This document shows positions 24,869 to 33,374 of a stretch of DNA of 64,000 nt, in pieces. This stretch comes from Paraburkholderia silviterrae (GTDB lineage Bacteria; Pseudomonadota; Gammaproteobacteria; Burkholderiales; Burkholderiaceae). How positions within the stretch are numbered: the stretch's first letter is position 1; the number at the start of each line of letters is the position of its first letter. A program made the translations under genes and the position numbers. The DNA is taken from contig NZ_SMRP01000008.1 in NCBI RefSeq assembly GCF_004353915.1, positions 1 through 64,000 on the forward strand. The letters are read 5' to 3'. The notes under the pieces are model-generated. The model was not told where the DNA came from and did no database searches. It saw nothing but the letters and a program-made list of their open reading frames with translations.

Positions 24869-25567
24869 GTGTCGACGCATTCTCCCGATTCATCGCAGGT
24901 TTCGCGCAGCGCAACGCTGCAGAAGGGCGCAACGACCAGGGGCGCTCCCCAGAACGGCGCGCCGCTGAAGGGCGCTCCGCCAAAGGGCTCGTGGCAGCGC
25001 GGCCGCTGGATGTTGCTGCTGATCGCGCTGATGTGCGGCGCGCCGATCGCGATTTCCTATTTCACGTACTACGTGATCAAGCCGAAGGGCGGCACGACGA
25101 GCTACGGCACGCTGATCGAGCCGCAGCGCACGATTCCATCCGCGCTGATGGTGACCGGCGACGACGGCCGCGAAGTGCCGCTCGCCTCGCTCAAGGGCCG
25201 CTGGCTGATGATCTCGGTGGACGGCGGCGCGTGCGACGAGTCCTGTGTGAAGAAGCTCTACTTCATGCGCCAGGTGCGCGCGACGCAGGGCCAGGAGCGC
25301 GAGCGCATCATCATGGTCTGGCTGCGCAGCGACGACGCCAGCGTGCCGGCCGCCTTGAAGACCGCCTATCCGGATACGCGCATGCTGCGCGCCGATCCGG
25401 CCTCGGTGGCCGCCTGGCTGCCCGCCACGGACACGACGAGGGACACGAATCACATCTACATGGTCGATCCCAACGGCAACCTGATGATGCGGTTCCCGGC
25501 GCAGCCGGATCCGTCGAAGATCAAACAAGACGTGACCAAACTCCTCAAGTGGTCGCGTATCGGTTAA
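24869..25567 (+). CDS. SCO1-like/thioredoxin-fold membrane protein of the cox locus
   Basis: 232 residues, GTG start. The first 40 residues are polar with short repeats of the type KGAPxKG / NGAPLKG. A transmembrane helix follows (about 48-68), then a periplasmic thioredoxin-like domain. CDESC near residue 124 resembles the copper/redox CxxxC of SCO proteins, and IYMVDPNGNLMMRF near the end is also SCO-like. It sits between surf1 and ctaA. Pipelines usually leave it as 'hypothetical' or 'cytochrome oxidase subunit I-like'; a role in copper or thiol handling during oxidase assembly is inference. Confidence 0.8.
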   Translation: MSTHSPDSSQVSRSATLQKGATTRGAPQNGAPLKGAPPKGSWQRGRWMLLLIALMCGAPIAISYFTYYVIKPKGGTTSYGTLIEPQRTIPSALMVTGDDGREVPLASLKGRWLMISVDGGACDESCVKKLYFMRQVRATQGQERERIIMVWLRSDDASVPAALKTAYPDTRMLRADPASVAAWLPATDTTRDTNHIYMVDPNGNLMMRFPAQPDPSKIKQDVTKLLKWSRIG

Positions 25568-25605
25568 GGTGCGCAGCGCGAGTCTGACAGAGAAGAGTAA
25601 GAGTG

Positions 25606-26715
25606 ATGTTTATCCTGGAGCTGGGCCTGATCGGCCTGTGCATCGCGTTGCTGCCGCTGTCGTGGGTCTGGGTGAAGGCCGACGACGACAAGTTCCGCAA
25701 GCTCGTGTGGCTCACGACCTTCATGACGCTCGACCTCGTGATGTTCGGCGGCTTCACGCGCCTCACCGATTCGGGCCTCGGGTGCCCCGATTGGCCGGGC
25801 TGCTACGGGACTTCGTCGCCGTTCATCGCGCATGCGCAGATCGCGGCCGCCCATCTCGCGATGCCGAGCGGCCCCGTGAGCATGACGAAGGCGTGGATCG
25901 AGATGATTCACCGCTATTTCGCGATGGCCATCGGCGTCCTGATCATTGCGCAGACGGCGATCGCCTGGCGCGCGCGCATCAAGCGCATGCCGCTGCACGT
26001 CTCGCCGTGGTGGCCCACGGCGCTGCTCGGCCTGATCGTCGTGCAGGGCGTATTCGGCGCGTGGACGGTCACGATGAAGCTGCAGCCCATCATCGTCACC
26101 ACGCACCTCATGCTCGGCCTGACGCTGCTTGGAGCACTCGCGTGGCTCGCTGCGCGCATGACGCCGCTGCCGACGTTCGAGCCCGACGCCGCGCGCTGGC
26201 GCGTGGCCGCGCTTGTGGCGCTCGTGCTGCTCGTGGCGCAGATCGCGCTGGGCGGCTGGGTGAGCACGAACTACGCGGTGCTCGCCTGCACGGACTTTCC
26301 GACCTGCAACGGCGCGTGGATCCCGCCGATGGACTTCCACCACGGTTTCCACCTCTGGCGCGCGCTCGGCATGGACGGCAACGGCGACGTGATCACCCAG
26401 AACGCACTCGTCGCGATCCACTGGACGCACCGCACGTTCGCGTTCGCCGTGATCGCATATCTGGTATGGTTCGCCCTCAAGTTGCGTCGCTACGCTTCGC
26501 TGCGCCGCCCCGCTAACTGGGTCCTGATCGTGATCGCGATCCAGTTTTTGACCGGACTATCGAACATCGTGCTGCAGTGGCCGCTGCCTGTGGCAGTTGC
26601 GCACAACGGTGGCGCGGCGATCCTGTTGCTTTTGGTCGTCGTGCTAAACTTTCGAATTGCTTGTAGCCGCCCCGGCCGCGCTGTGCTCCCTGCGCGCGAC
26701 ACCGCAGCGGTGTGA
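25606..26715 (+). CDS. ctaA: Heme A synthase (COX15/CtaA)
   Basis: Oxidises the C8 methyl of heme O to give heme A. 369 residues with eight transmembrane helices in two four-helix halves. Histidine-containing signatures are visible: MIHRYFAMAIG, TTHLMLGLTLLG, IHWTHRTFAFAV and AHNGGAAILLLL; an early LGCPDWPGCYG carries the Cys pair. I start at ATG 25606; the GTG directly before it (25603) adds one residue only. ctaB follows 9 bases after the stop. Confidence 0.95.
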   Translation: MFILELGLIGLCIALLPLSWVWVKADDDKFRKLVWLTTFMTLDLVMFGGFTRLTDSGLGCPDWPGCYGTSSPFIAHAQIAAAHLAMPSGPVSMTKAWIEMIHRYFAMAIGVLIIAQTAIAWRARIKRMPLHVSPWWPTALLGLIVVQGVFGAWTVTMKLQPIIVTTHLMLGLTLLGALAWLAARMTPLPTFEPDAARWRVAALVALVLLVAQIALGGWVSTNYAVLACTDFPTCNGAWIPPMDFHHGFHLWRALGMDGNGDVITQNALVAIHWTHRTFAFAVIAYLVWFALKLRRYASLRRPANWVLIVIAIQFLTGLSNIVLQWPLPVAVAHNGGAAILLLLVVVLNFRIACSRPGRAVLPARDTAAV

Positions 26716-26724
26716 CCCCGCCCT

Positions 26725-27630
26725 ATGGAAAGTACAACTCTCCCCCAAACACCCGGCAGCCGGATTTCGCAGTATCTCGCGCTCACGAAGCCCCGCGTCA
26801 CCCAATTGGCCGTGTTTTGCGCGGTCATCGGCATGTTCCTCGCCGTGCCGGGCATGGTGCCCTGGAAACAGCTGGTCGGCGGCACTGTCGGCATCTGGCT
26901 GACGGCCGGCGCAGCCTTCGCGATCAACTGCCTCGTCGAGCAAAAGGTGGATGCGCGCATGCGTCGCACCGCATGGCGTCCTTCGGCGCGCGGCGAGATC
27001 ACCAGCGTGCAGATCCTGCTGTTCTCCGCGGTGATCGGCGGCATCGGCATGTGGACGCTCTATACGTTCACCAACCCGCTCACCATGTGGCTCACGTTCG
27101 CGACCTTCATCGGCTACGCGATCATCTACACGCTGCTGCTCAAGCCCGCCACGCCCCAGAACATCGTGATCGGCGGCGCCTCGGGCGCGATGCCGCCGGC
27201 GCTTGGCTGGGCGGCCGTCACGGGCCACGTGCCGGGCGACGCCTGGATTCTGGTGCTCATCATCTTCGTGTGGACGCCGCCGCACTTCTGGTCGCTCGCG
27301 CTCTATCGCCGAAAGGACTACGAAAACGCCGGCCTGCCGATGCTGCCCAACACGCACGGCGAGAAGTACACGCGCCTGCACATCCTGCTCTACACCGTGA
27401 TCCTGTTCGCGGTCACGCTGATGCCCTATATCTCGGGCATGAGCGGCATGCTGTATCTCGTCGCAGCCGTCCTGCTCGGCGCGGTGTTCCTCGCTTACGC
27501 GTGGAAGATCTATCTCGAGTATTCGGACGCGCTCGCACGCAAGACTTTCCGCTACTCGATCGTTTACCTCTCGGTGCTGTTCGCCGCGCTGCTCGTCGAT
27601 CACTACGTGCACGCGCTCATCGGGATGTAA
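26725..27630 (+). CDS. ctaB: Protoheme IX farnesyltransferase (heme O synthase)
   Basis: UbiA-superfamily integral membrane enzyme attaching farnesyl to protoheme, giving heme O for CtaA. 301 residues. The first Asp-rich motif NCLVEQKVDARMRRTAWRP (about residues 71-89) and the second Asp/Tyr region WSLALYRRKDYENAG are present, as is LTKPRVTQLAV near the start. Lies 9 bases after ctaA and 4 bases before the sco gene, so the three are co-transcribed. Confidence 0.97.
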   Translation: MESTTLPQTPGSRISQYLALTKPRVTQLAVFCAVIGMFLAVPGMVPWKQLVGGTVGIWLTAGAAFAINCLVEQKVDARMRRTAWRPSARGEITSVQILLFSAVIGGIGMWTLYTFTNPLTMWLTFATFIGYAIIYTLLLKPATPQNIVIGGASGAMPPALGWAAVTGHVPGDAWILVLIIFVWTPPHFWSLALYRRKDYENAGLPMLPNTHGEKYTRLHILLYTVILFAVTLMPYISGMSGMLYLVAAVLLGAVFLAYAWKIYLEYSDALARKTFRYSIVYLSVLFAALLVDHYVHALIGM

Positions 27631-27634
27631 CGGT

Positions 27635-28282
27635 ATGGCTCGCTCCTTGTTCGCACGCGCGGCGCGTGCCGCGCGTGTCTCACTCATTGCCCTCGCGGCG
27701 GCGGGCGCGCTCGGCGGCACGATGGCACTCGTTGGCTGCGGCCAGCAGCCGCCGTCGTTCTCGAACCTCGACATCACCGGCAACACGCAGTTCGGCAAGG
27801 ACTTCTCGCTGCCTGACGCGAGCGGCAAGATGCGCTCGCTCGCCGACTTCAAGGGCAAGGTGGTCGTGCTGTTCTTCGGCTACACGCATTGTCCGGACGT
27901 GTGCCCGACCACCATGGCCGAGCTTTCGCAGGCGCTCCAGCAACTGGGTCCCGATGCCGCGAAGCGCGTGCAGGTGCTCTTCGTGAGCGTCGATCCCGAG
28001 CGTGACAGCGCCGAGATCCTGAGCCAGTACGTGAGCGCGTTCAACCCCACCTTCATTGCGCTGCGTCCCGCCGACGAGGCGCAACTCAAGCAGATCACGA
28101 AGGACTTCCGCGTCTACTACGCGAAGGTGCCCGGCAATACGCCCGGCAGCTACACGATGGATCACACCGCCGCGAGCTACGTGTTCGACACCACCGGCAA
28201 GCTGCGCCTGTTTGCGCGCGACGGGCAGGGCGTCACGCCCTGGCTCCACGATCTGAAGATCCTGCTCGCCTCGAACGACTAA
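27635..28282 (+). CDS. SCO family copper-delivery lipoprotein
   Basis: 215 residues. Signal sequence ending in a lipobox-like LVGCGQQ, so probably a lipoprotein facing the periplasm. Thioredoxin fold with copper site GYTHCPDVCPTTMAE (CxxxC near residues 88-92), VSVDPERDSAE and the distal His in YTMDHTAASYVFD. Metallates the CuA site of subunit II. Last gene of the cox run, 4 bases after ctaB. Confidence 0.93.
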   Translation: MARSLFARAARAARVSLIALAAAGALGGTMALVGCGQQPPSFSNLDITGNTQFGKDFSLPDASGKMRSLADFKGKVVVLFFGYTHCPDVCPTTMAELSQALQQLGPDAAKRVQVLFVSVDPERDSAEILSQYVSAFNPTFIALRPADEAQLKQITKDFRVYYAKVPGNTPGSYTMDHTAASYVFDTTGKLRLFARDGQGVTPWLHDLKILLASND

Positions 28283-28545
28283 GGTCGCTTGGGCCGCACC
28301 TGGGCCTGGCAGGTCATTCAGGCTGCTCAGGTCGGACCACCGACGCACCGTGGTTCGCCGAAGGCGTGGACCCAAGCTGGCCCCCCTCTCACTGGCGCAC
28401 GCTGGTATACCCGTATGCGATTTCTTTATTTCGCGCGACGGGTGCCATATGAGACCATTTATGGCTTCCCGGCTGGCGGCACACAATGCCGCTGCAGCCG
28501 GGACATGACAGTAACAAACACGCAACAAGCGGAAACATCATCTCC
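28283..28545. other. Intergenic region between sco and metQ-like gene
   Basis: 263 bases with no gene. No SAM-riboswitch or clear operator was recognised by eye in front of the metQ-like gene. Confidence 0.35.
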
Positions 28546-29358
28546 ATGCAGCGCAGAAATCTGATTAAAGCTCTCCTCGCCGGCGTCGCCGCCACCACGC
28601 TCGCAGCCAGCTTCGGCGCCCACGCCGACGACAAGGTCATCAAGGTCGGTACTGTTTCCGGTCCGGACGCCCAGGTTTGGACCGTGGTCCAGAAGGTCGC
28701 CAAGCGCGAAGGCCTGAACGTCAAGGTCATCGAATTCAACGACTACGTGCAGCCGAACGCGGCGCTCGACTCGGGCGACCTCGACGCCAACAGCTTCCAG
28801 ACGGGACCGTACCTCGACAGCCAGGTCAAGCAGCGCGGCTACAAGCTCGTGAACGCGGGCCTCACGTACATCTCGCCGATCGGCGTGTACTCGAAGAAGC
28901 TCAAGTCGCTGAACGACCTGCCGCAAGGCGCGAAGGTCGCGGTGCCGAACGATCCGTCGAACGAGAACCGCGCGCTGCTGCTCCTGCAGAACAAGGGCGT
29001 GATCAAGCTGCGCGCCGGCGCGGGCACGAACGGCAATAACGCGACGCCGCTCGACGTCGCGGAGAATCCGAAGAAGGTGAAGCTCGTCGAACTGGACGCC
29101 GCGCAACTGCCGCGCGCGCTCGGCGACGTGGACGCCGCCGTGATCAACACGAACTACGCGCTGGCAGCGGGCCTGCAGCCGACCAAGGACGCGATCGCGC
29201 TGGAAGACATCCACAGCCCGTACGCGAACCTGATCGCCGTGCGCGCCCAGGACAAGGACAAGCCGTGGGTGAAGAAGCTGGTCGCGGCTTATCAGTCGGA
29301 AGACGTGCGCCAGTTCATCAAGAACGAGTTCAAGGGCTCGATGATTCCGTCGTTCTAA
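28546..29358 (+). CDS. MetQ/NlpA-family substrate-binding protein
   Basis: Periplasmic binding protein of the D/L-methionine ABC family; 270 residues. N-terminal signal MQRRNLIKALLAGVAATTLA with likely cleavage after FGAHA; there is no lipobox cysteine, so it should be soluble, unlike most MetQ lipoproteins. The core is typical: KVGTVSGPDAQVW, DLDANSFQTGPYLDSQ, VAVPNDPSNENRALLLL and AAVINTNYALAAGL. No metN or metI is adjacent, so the transporter must be encoded elsewhere. A clear terminator follows. Confidence 0.88.
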   Translation: MQRRNLIKALLAGVAATTLAASFGAHADDKVIKVGTVSGPDAQVWTVVQKVAKREGLNVKVIEFNDYVQPNAALDSGDLDANSFQTGPYLDSQVKQRGYKLVNAGLTYISPIGVYSKKLKSLNDLPQGAKVAVPNDPSNENRALLLLQNKGVIKLRAGAGTNGNNATPLDVAENPKKVKLVELDAAQLPRALGDVDAAVINTNYALAAGLQPTKDAIALEDIHSPYANLIAVRAQDKDKPWVKKLVAAYQSEDVRQFIKNEFKGSMIPSF

Positions 29359-29430
29359 GCGACGCAGAATCCTCGCTTCCGATCGCAGCGCGCGGCGAAC
29401 AAGCCGCGCCCGCTGGCGATCCAGCAAATG

Positions 29431-29459
29431 AAAAGCCGCTTCCTGTAAGCGGCTTTTTT
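29431..29459 (+). terminator. Terminator after metQ-like gene
   Basis: Stem AAAAGCCGCT / AGCGGCTTTT with a 7-base loop, followed by a T run. Confidence 0.88.
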
Positions 29460-29542
29460 GCGCCTGCGGCGTGGCCGGGCCGGCGCTACGACGGGTGTCG
29501 CGCGGTGCGAGGCCCGCTAATGCCAGGCTCGCAGCGGCACCG

Positions 29543-29962
29543 TCATCCCAGCAGCTTCTGCACGAGTTCCATCGCGTCGATCAACTGTTCCTGCTCGGCG
29601 ATCGAGAGCGTCGCGAGCAAGCCCATCACACCGCCGACCGCCGCCGCGGCAAGCGATGCGCAAGCGGCTCGCCCCGCTTCGGTCAGGCTCAGGAGCGTCT
29701 GGCGCGCGTCGGCTTCCGAGGCCCGCCGCGAGATCAGTTGCTGGCGCTCGAATCCGGTGAGGATCCGGCTCAGATAGCCGGAATCGAGCGCCAGGTCGCG
29801 TGCGAGTGCCGCAGCGGTGTCCGTGCGGCCGCTCTCCAGCTCACGCAGGATGCGAATCTCGGTCAATGAAAACGAGGTGCACGGAAGTTCGTTGTGTCGC
29901 TCGCCAAGAAATTTCCGATAGAAGCGATTGAACTGCAGGACGGCCTCGGCGCGCCGTTTCAT
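29543..29962 (-). CDS. MarR family transcriptional regulator
   Basis: 139 residues with a central winged helix-turn-helix: FSLTEIRILREL, then TDTAAALARDLALDSGYLSRIL (recognition helix) and the wing ISRRASEADARQTLLSLTEAG. Long N- and C-terminal helices give the MarR dimer. ATG 29962 is used; a TTG at 29980 would add six residues. The target is unknown. It is divergent from the nag operon, with about 440 bases between. Confidence 0.87.
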   Translation of the reverse strand: MKRRAEAVLQFNRFYRKFLGERHNELPCTSFSLTEIRILRELESGRTDTAAALARDLALDSGYLSRILTGFERQQLISRRASEADARQTLLSLTEAGRAACASLAAAAVGGVMGLLATLSIAEQEQLIDAMELVQKLLG

Positions 29963-30405
29963 CGCGGAATCGTTTGACAACCCTGTACCCCGTCGTCATT
30001 TGTTGATGTTGGTCAGGTGCCACTATATGGGATGTCAGGGTGCCGCGATATCGTCGTTGTTTCTCTGAAACGGGCCGGTGGTTCTGATCTGGTATCGCTT
30101 TGGTCTTTCCAATTTGTGCTCTGAGAGGCGGTGTGGTCTCTCAAAAAGAGCCCACAGGTATCTCTCCAGGGAAAGTACCGATACCCGGCGTACTGCCCAC
30201 AGCGCCCTTTAATGTTGCGTAATTCATTGATTATTATGGAAATTGTGCCAATCAGGATGCGGCTATCGCGCATGTTGACTGGTATTATTGTGGTTATATA
30301 ATGGGCTCAAATTCGCGCAGGGTAGAGACCGCGACGGCAACGTCGAAAGTGTCAGATGACCTGCCCTGAAGCCCCCCGATCTGTCCAACCGCTGGCCGGA
30401 GTTCC
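29963..30405. other. AT-richer intergenic region upstream of the nag operon
   Basis: About 440 bases, visibly richer in A/T than the rest of the window. It contains inverted repeats TGAGAG/CTCTCA (30122-30143) and GGTATC/GATACC (30158-30185), and the promoter listed separately. An 86-codon minus-strand frame (30013-30273) has no recognisable product and is not called. Confidence 0.45.
30275..30302 (+). promoter_or_regulatory. Sigma-70-type promoter of the nag operon
   Basis: TTGACT at 30275-30280, 16 bases, then a perfect TATAAT at 30297-30302. It is followed by a leader of about 95 bases to the regulator gene. One of the best promoters in the window. Two similar words TGGTATTA and TGGTTATA in the spacer could be part of an operator for the GntR protein (inference). 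Confidence 0.7.
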
Positions 30406-31140
30406 ATGGAAACCCGTTGGTCTGCCCTGATGCCCGATGCGCGCAACGTCACGCCGCTCTATCTGCAGCTGGCGCGCAATCTTGCGACGGCCATTCATTG
30501 CGGCGTCTGGTCGGCGGGCGAGGCGCTGCCTTCGGAGCGCACGCTCTCGGACGCCATCGGCGTGTCGCGCATCACGGCGCGCAAGGCCATCGAGCTGCTG
30601 GTCGAGCAGGGGCTGATCCGGCGCGCACGCGGCGCGGGCAGCTTTATCACGCCGCGCGTGGAAGATCCGCTCTCGCGTCTGACAGGTTTCACGAAAAAGA
30701 TGGAGCAGCGTGGCTTCACGCCGGACTCGGTGTGGCTGGAACGCGAGGTGCGCGCGGCACACCGCGAGGAGATCGTGCAGCTTGGGCTTTCGCCGGGCGC
30801 CTCGGTCGCGAGTTTGCGGCGCCTGCGCCGCGCGGACGGCATCGTGATGGCCGTCGAGCACTCGGCGCTGCCCGCGTCCATCGTGCCGGACCCGCATGCC
30901 ATCGACGGCTCGCTCTATGCGTATCTCGAGGGGCGCGGCGTGCCGGTCGTGCGCGCGCTCCAGCACTTCCGCGCGGTCAACGCGACAGGCGAAATCGCGA
31001 CGCTGATGGGTGTGGAGCCGCGCGCGGCGCTGCTCGTGATCACGCGCGTGGGCTTTTCGCGCGACCAGCACGCCATCGAGCTCACCGACACCTATTGCCG
31101 CGACGGCTTTTACGACTTCGTCGCGGAGCTCAGGCAATGA
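30406..31140 (+). CDS. nagR: GntR/HutC family regulator of GlcNAc utilisation
   Basis: 244 residues: N-terminal GntR winged helix (LPSERTLSDAIGVSRITARKAIELL at about 39-63, described by its parts LPSERTLSDAIG and SRITARKAIELL; then QGLIRRARGAGSFI) and a C-terminal UTRA effector domain (from about residue 90, ending ITRVGFSRDQHAIELTDTYC). UTRA regulators of this kind bind a phosphosugar such as GlcN-6-P or GlcNAc-6-P. It heads the nagA-nagB-PTS run and probably represses it. Naming as nagR rests on context. Confidence 0.87.
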   Translation: METRWSALMPDARNVTPLYLQLARNLATAIHCGVWSAGEALPSERTLSDAIGVSRITARKAIELLVEQGLIRRARGAGSFITPRVEDPLSRLTGFTKKMEQRGFTPDSVWLEREVRAAHREEIVQLGLSPGASVASLRRLRRADGIVMAVEHSALPASIVPDPHAIDGSLYAYLEGRGVPVVRALQHFRAVNATGEIATLMGVEPRAALLVITRVGFSRDQHAIELTDTYCRDGFYDFVAELRQ

Positions 31141-31258
31141 ACGGAGTAACGAAGGCGGCTCGCCGGAACGGAACGCCGCGCCACGAATCTCTCATGCACG
31201 TCACCGTCACGACTCATCGCGCACCCCATTTTCTCGTGAGCAAAATCGGAAGAATCTC

Positions 31259-32362
31259 ATGCTGAGCGGAAACATTCTCACCCCTGGTGGCTGGATCAAC
31301 GGCACGCTGACGTTCGAAAACGGACGTATCACGTCGATCGAGGGCGAGTCCGTCGATCCGGCGAAGAACGACGAGCCCTACATCCTGCCGGGCTTCATCG
31401 ACCTGCACGTGCACGGCGGCGGCGGCGCCGACGTCATGGAAGCGGGCGACGCCATCGAAACCATCGCGCGCACCCATGCGCGCTACGGCACGACGAGCCT
31501 GCTCGCCACCACCATGACCGCGCCGCGCGATGAACTCATGAGCGTGGTCGCGGGCTTGGGCGACGTGGCGCGCCGGCGCACGCCGGGCGGCGCGCGGGTG
31601 CTGGGCGTGCATCTGGAAGGGCCGTACATCAATCCGGGCAAGCTCGGCGCGCAACCCGACGCGGCCGTGTCCGCCGTGCTCGACGAAGTCCTCAAGTATC
31701 TGTCGATCGCGCCGATCCGCGTGGTGACCGTGGCTCCGGAAATCGCGGGCCATATCGAGATCATCGGCGAGATGGCTGCACGCGGCGTGCGCGTGCAGCT
31801 CGGCCACTCGCTCGCGACCTACGACGATGCCGTCGCCGCGCTCAAGCATGGCGCACGTGGTTTCACGCACCTCTTCAATGCGATGTCGCCGCTGCACCAT
31901 CGCAATCCGGGTCTCGTCGGCGCGGCGCTCGCCCACGCGGAGTACGCGGAGATCATCCCCGACCTGCTGCACGTGCATCCGGGCGCGATCCGCGCGGCGC
32001 TGCGCGCCATTCCGCGCCTCTACGTCGTGACCGACAGCACCTCGGCCACCGGCATGCCCGATGGCGAATACCGACTCGGCAGCCAGCACGTGACCAAATG
32101 CCTCGGCGGCGTGCGTCTTGCAGATGGCACGCTCGCCGGCAGCACCCTCACCATGGACCAGGCCTTGCGCAATCTCGTTTCGCTCGGCCTGCCCATCGCA
32201 GATGTTTCCGCGCGCCTGTCGCGCTACGCGGCCGACTATCTCGGCATCGAAGACCGTGGCCGCCTCACGCGCGGCGCATGGGCCGATGTCAACGTGTTCG
32301 ACCGTGAACTCACGCTTACCGCGACCTACGTCGAAGGAGAATCGATTGTCGAATATGCTTAA
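31259..32362 (+). CDS. nagA: N-acetylglucosamine-6-phosphate deacetylase
   Basis: Converts GlcNAc-6-P to GlcN-6-P and acetate; 367 residues, amidohydrolase superfamily. The metal site DLHVHGGGGADVM (about residues 48-60), HLEGPYINPGKLGAQ, QLGHSLATYDDA and the C-terminal GSTLTMDQALRNLVSLGL all match NagA. Downstream of the GntR regulator after 118 bases; its end overlaps the start of the deaminase gene by 17 bases. Confidence 0.96.
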   Translation: MLSGNILTPGGWINGTLTFENGRITSIEGESVDPAKNDEPYILPGFIDLHVHGGGGADVMEAGDAIETIARTHARYGTTSLLATTMTAPRDELMSVVAGLGDVARRRTPGGARVLGVHLEGPYINPGKLGAQPDAAVSAVLDEVLKYLSIAPIRVVTVAPEIAGHIEIIGEMAARGVRVQLGHSLATYDDAVAALKHGARGFTHLFNAMSPLHHRNPGLVGAALAHAEYAEIIPDLLHVHPGAIRAALRAIPRLYVVTDSTSATGMPDGEYRLGSQHVTKCLGGVRLADGTLAGSTLTMDQALRNLVSLGLPIADVSARLSRYAADYLGIEDRGRLTRGAWADVNVFDRELTLTATYVEGESIVEYA

Positions 32363-33362
32363 AGAAGCGCTGGCCTCGGCTGGCGTCGTCGCCGCGCAGC
32401 TCGCGGACACCTCGCGTGTTCAGGCGCTCGCCCGCGCGCTCGAGGCCGAGCCGCGCCACGTCGCGCTCACGGTTGCGCGCGGTAGCTCGGACCACGCGGC
32501 GAGCTATTTCGCCTCGCTGACCATGAGCCGCATCGGCGTGCCGGTGGCCTCGATTCCCATGTCGATCGCGACGCTGCAACAGGCGCCATTGCGCGTGAAG
32601 GGCCAGTTTGCCCTTGCTTTTTCCCAATCGGGCAGGAGTCCTGACCTTGTCGCCACGATGCGCGCACTGCACGACGCGGGCGCGCTCACGGCGGCCATGG
32701 TCAACGTGGGCGGCTCGCCGCTCGCCGAAGCCGCGGGCAACGAACTGCCGCTGCTGGCGGGTCCCGAACTGAGTGTCGCGGCCACCAAGAGCTATATCGC
32801 GATGCTCGCGATGTCGGCGCAACTCGTGGCGTTCTGGCAGCGCGACGCCGCGTTCCTCGACGCCGTGCGCGCACTGCCCGCGGCGCTCGATCGTGCTGGC
32901 GCGCTCGACTGGTCGAAGGCCGTGGACGAGCTGCGCGACGTCTCGCAGATGATCGTGATCGGCCGCGGCCCGGGTCTTGCCATCGCGCAGGAAGCGGCGC
33001 TCAAGCTCAAGGAGACCTCGGGCATCCAGGCCGAAGCGTTCTCCAGCGCCGAAGTGCGCCACGGCCCGATGGAGCTGATCGACCGCGACTATCCGCTGCT
33101 CGTGTTCGCACCGCGCGGACCGGAGCAGGCGGGCCTCGTGCAGTTGGCGCGCGACATGCAAAAGCGCGGCGCGCGCGTGCTGCTGGCGGCGCCCGCCGAC
33201 GTGCCGGAGGCCACGCTGCCGCTCGTGACGACGGCCGACCCGACGCTCGATCCGATCGCCGCCATTCTTTCGTTCTACGTGATGGCGGCAAGCCTTGCCG
33301 CCGCGCGCGGCCGCAACCCGGACGAGCCGCGCTACCTGAACAAAGTCACCGAAACCCACTAG
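32346..33362 (+). CDS. nagB-II: SIS-domain glucosamine-6-phosphate deaminase (NagB-II type)
   Basis: 338 residues with two sugar-isomerase (SIS) domains: VARGSSDHAASYF and AFSQSGRSPDLVATM in the first, VIGRGPGLAIAQEAALKLKE and the EVRHGPMELID segment in the second. This is the fold of the second class of GlcN-6-P deaminase, related to GlmS, not the classical NagB. Start TTG 32346: AAGGAGA lies 5 bases upstream of it, against 14 bases for ATG 32355. The gene overlaps nagA, indicating coupled translation. Confidence 0.88.
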   Translation: MSNMLKEALASAGVVAAQLADTSRVQALARALEAEPRHVALTVARGSSDHAASYFASLTMSRIGVPVASIPMSIATLQQAPLRVKGQFALAFSQSGRSPDLVATMRALHDAGALTAAMVNVGGSPLAEAAGNELPLLAGPELSVAATKSYIAMLAMSAQLVAFWQRDAAFLDAVRALPAALDRAGALDWSKAVDELRDVSQMIVIGRGPGLAIAQEAALKLKETSGIQAEAFSSAEVRHGPMELIDRDYPLLVFAPRGPEQAGLVQLARDMQKRGARVLLAAPADVPEATLPLVTTADPTLDPIAAILSFYVMAASLAAARGRNPDEPRYLNKVTETH

Positions 33363-33374
33363 ATTGGAACGCTG

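Noticed and set aside
28283..28545. SAM or methionine riboswitch before the metQ-like gene
   Set aside because: No SAM-I/SAM-II core sequence or terminator pair could be identified by eye.
30013..30273. 86-codon minus-strand ORF in the AT-rich region
   Set aside because: No recognisable family, no good ribosome site, and it overlaps the region best explained as regulatory DNA.
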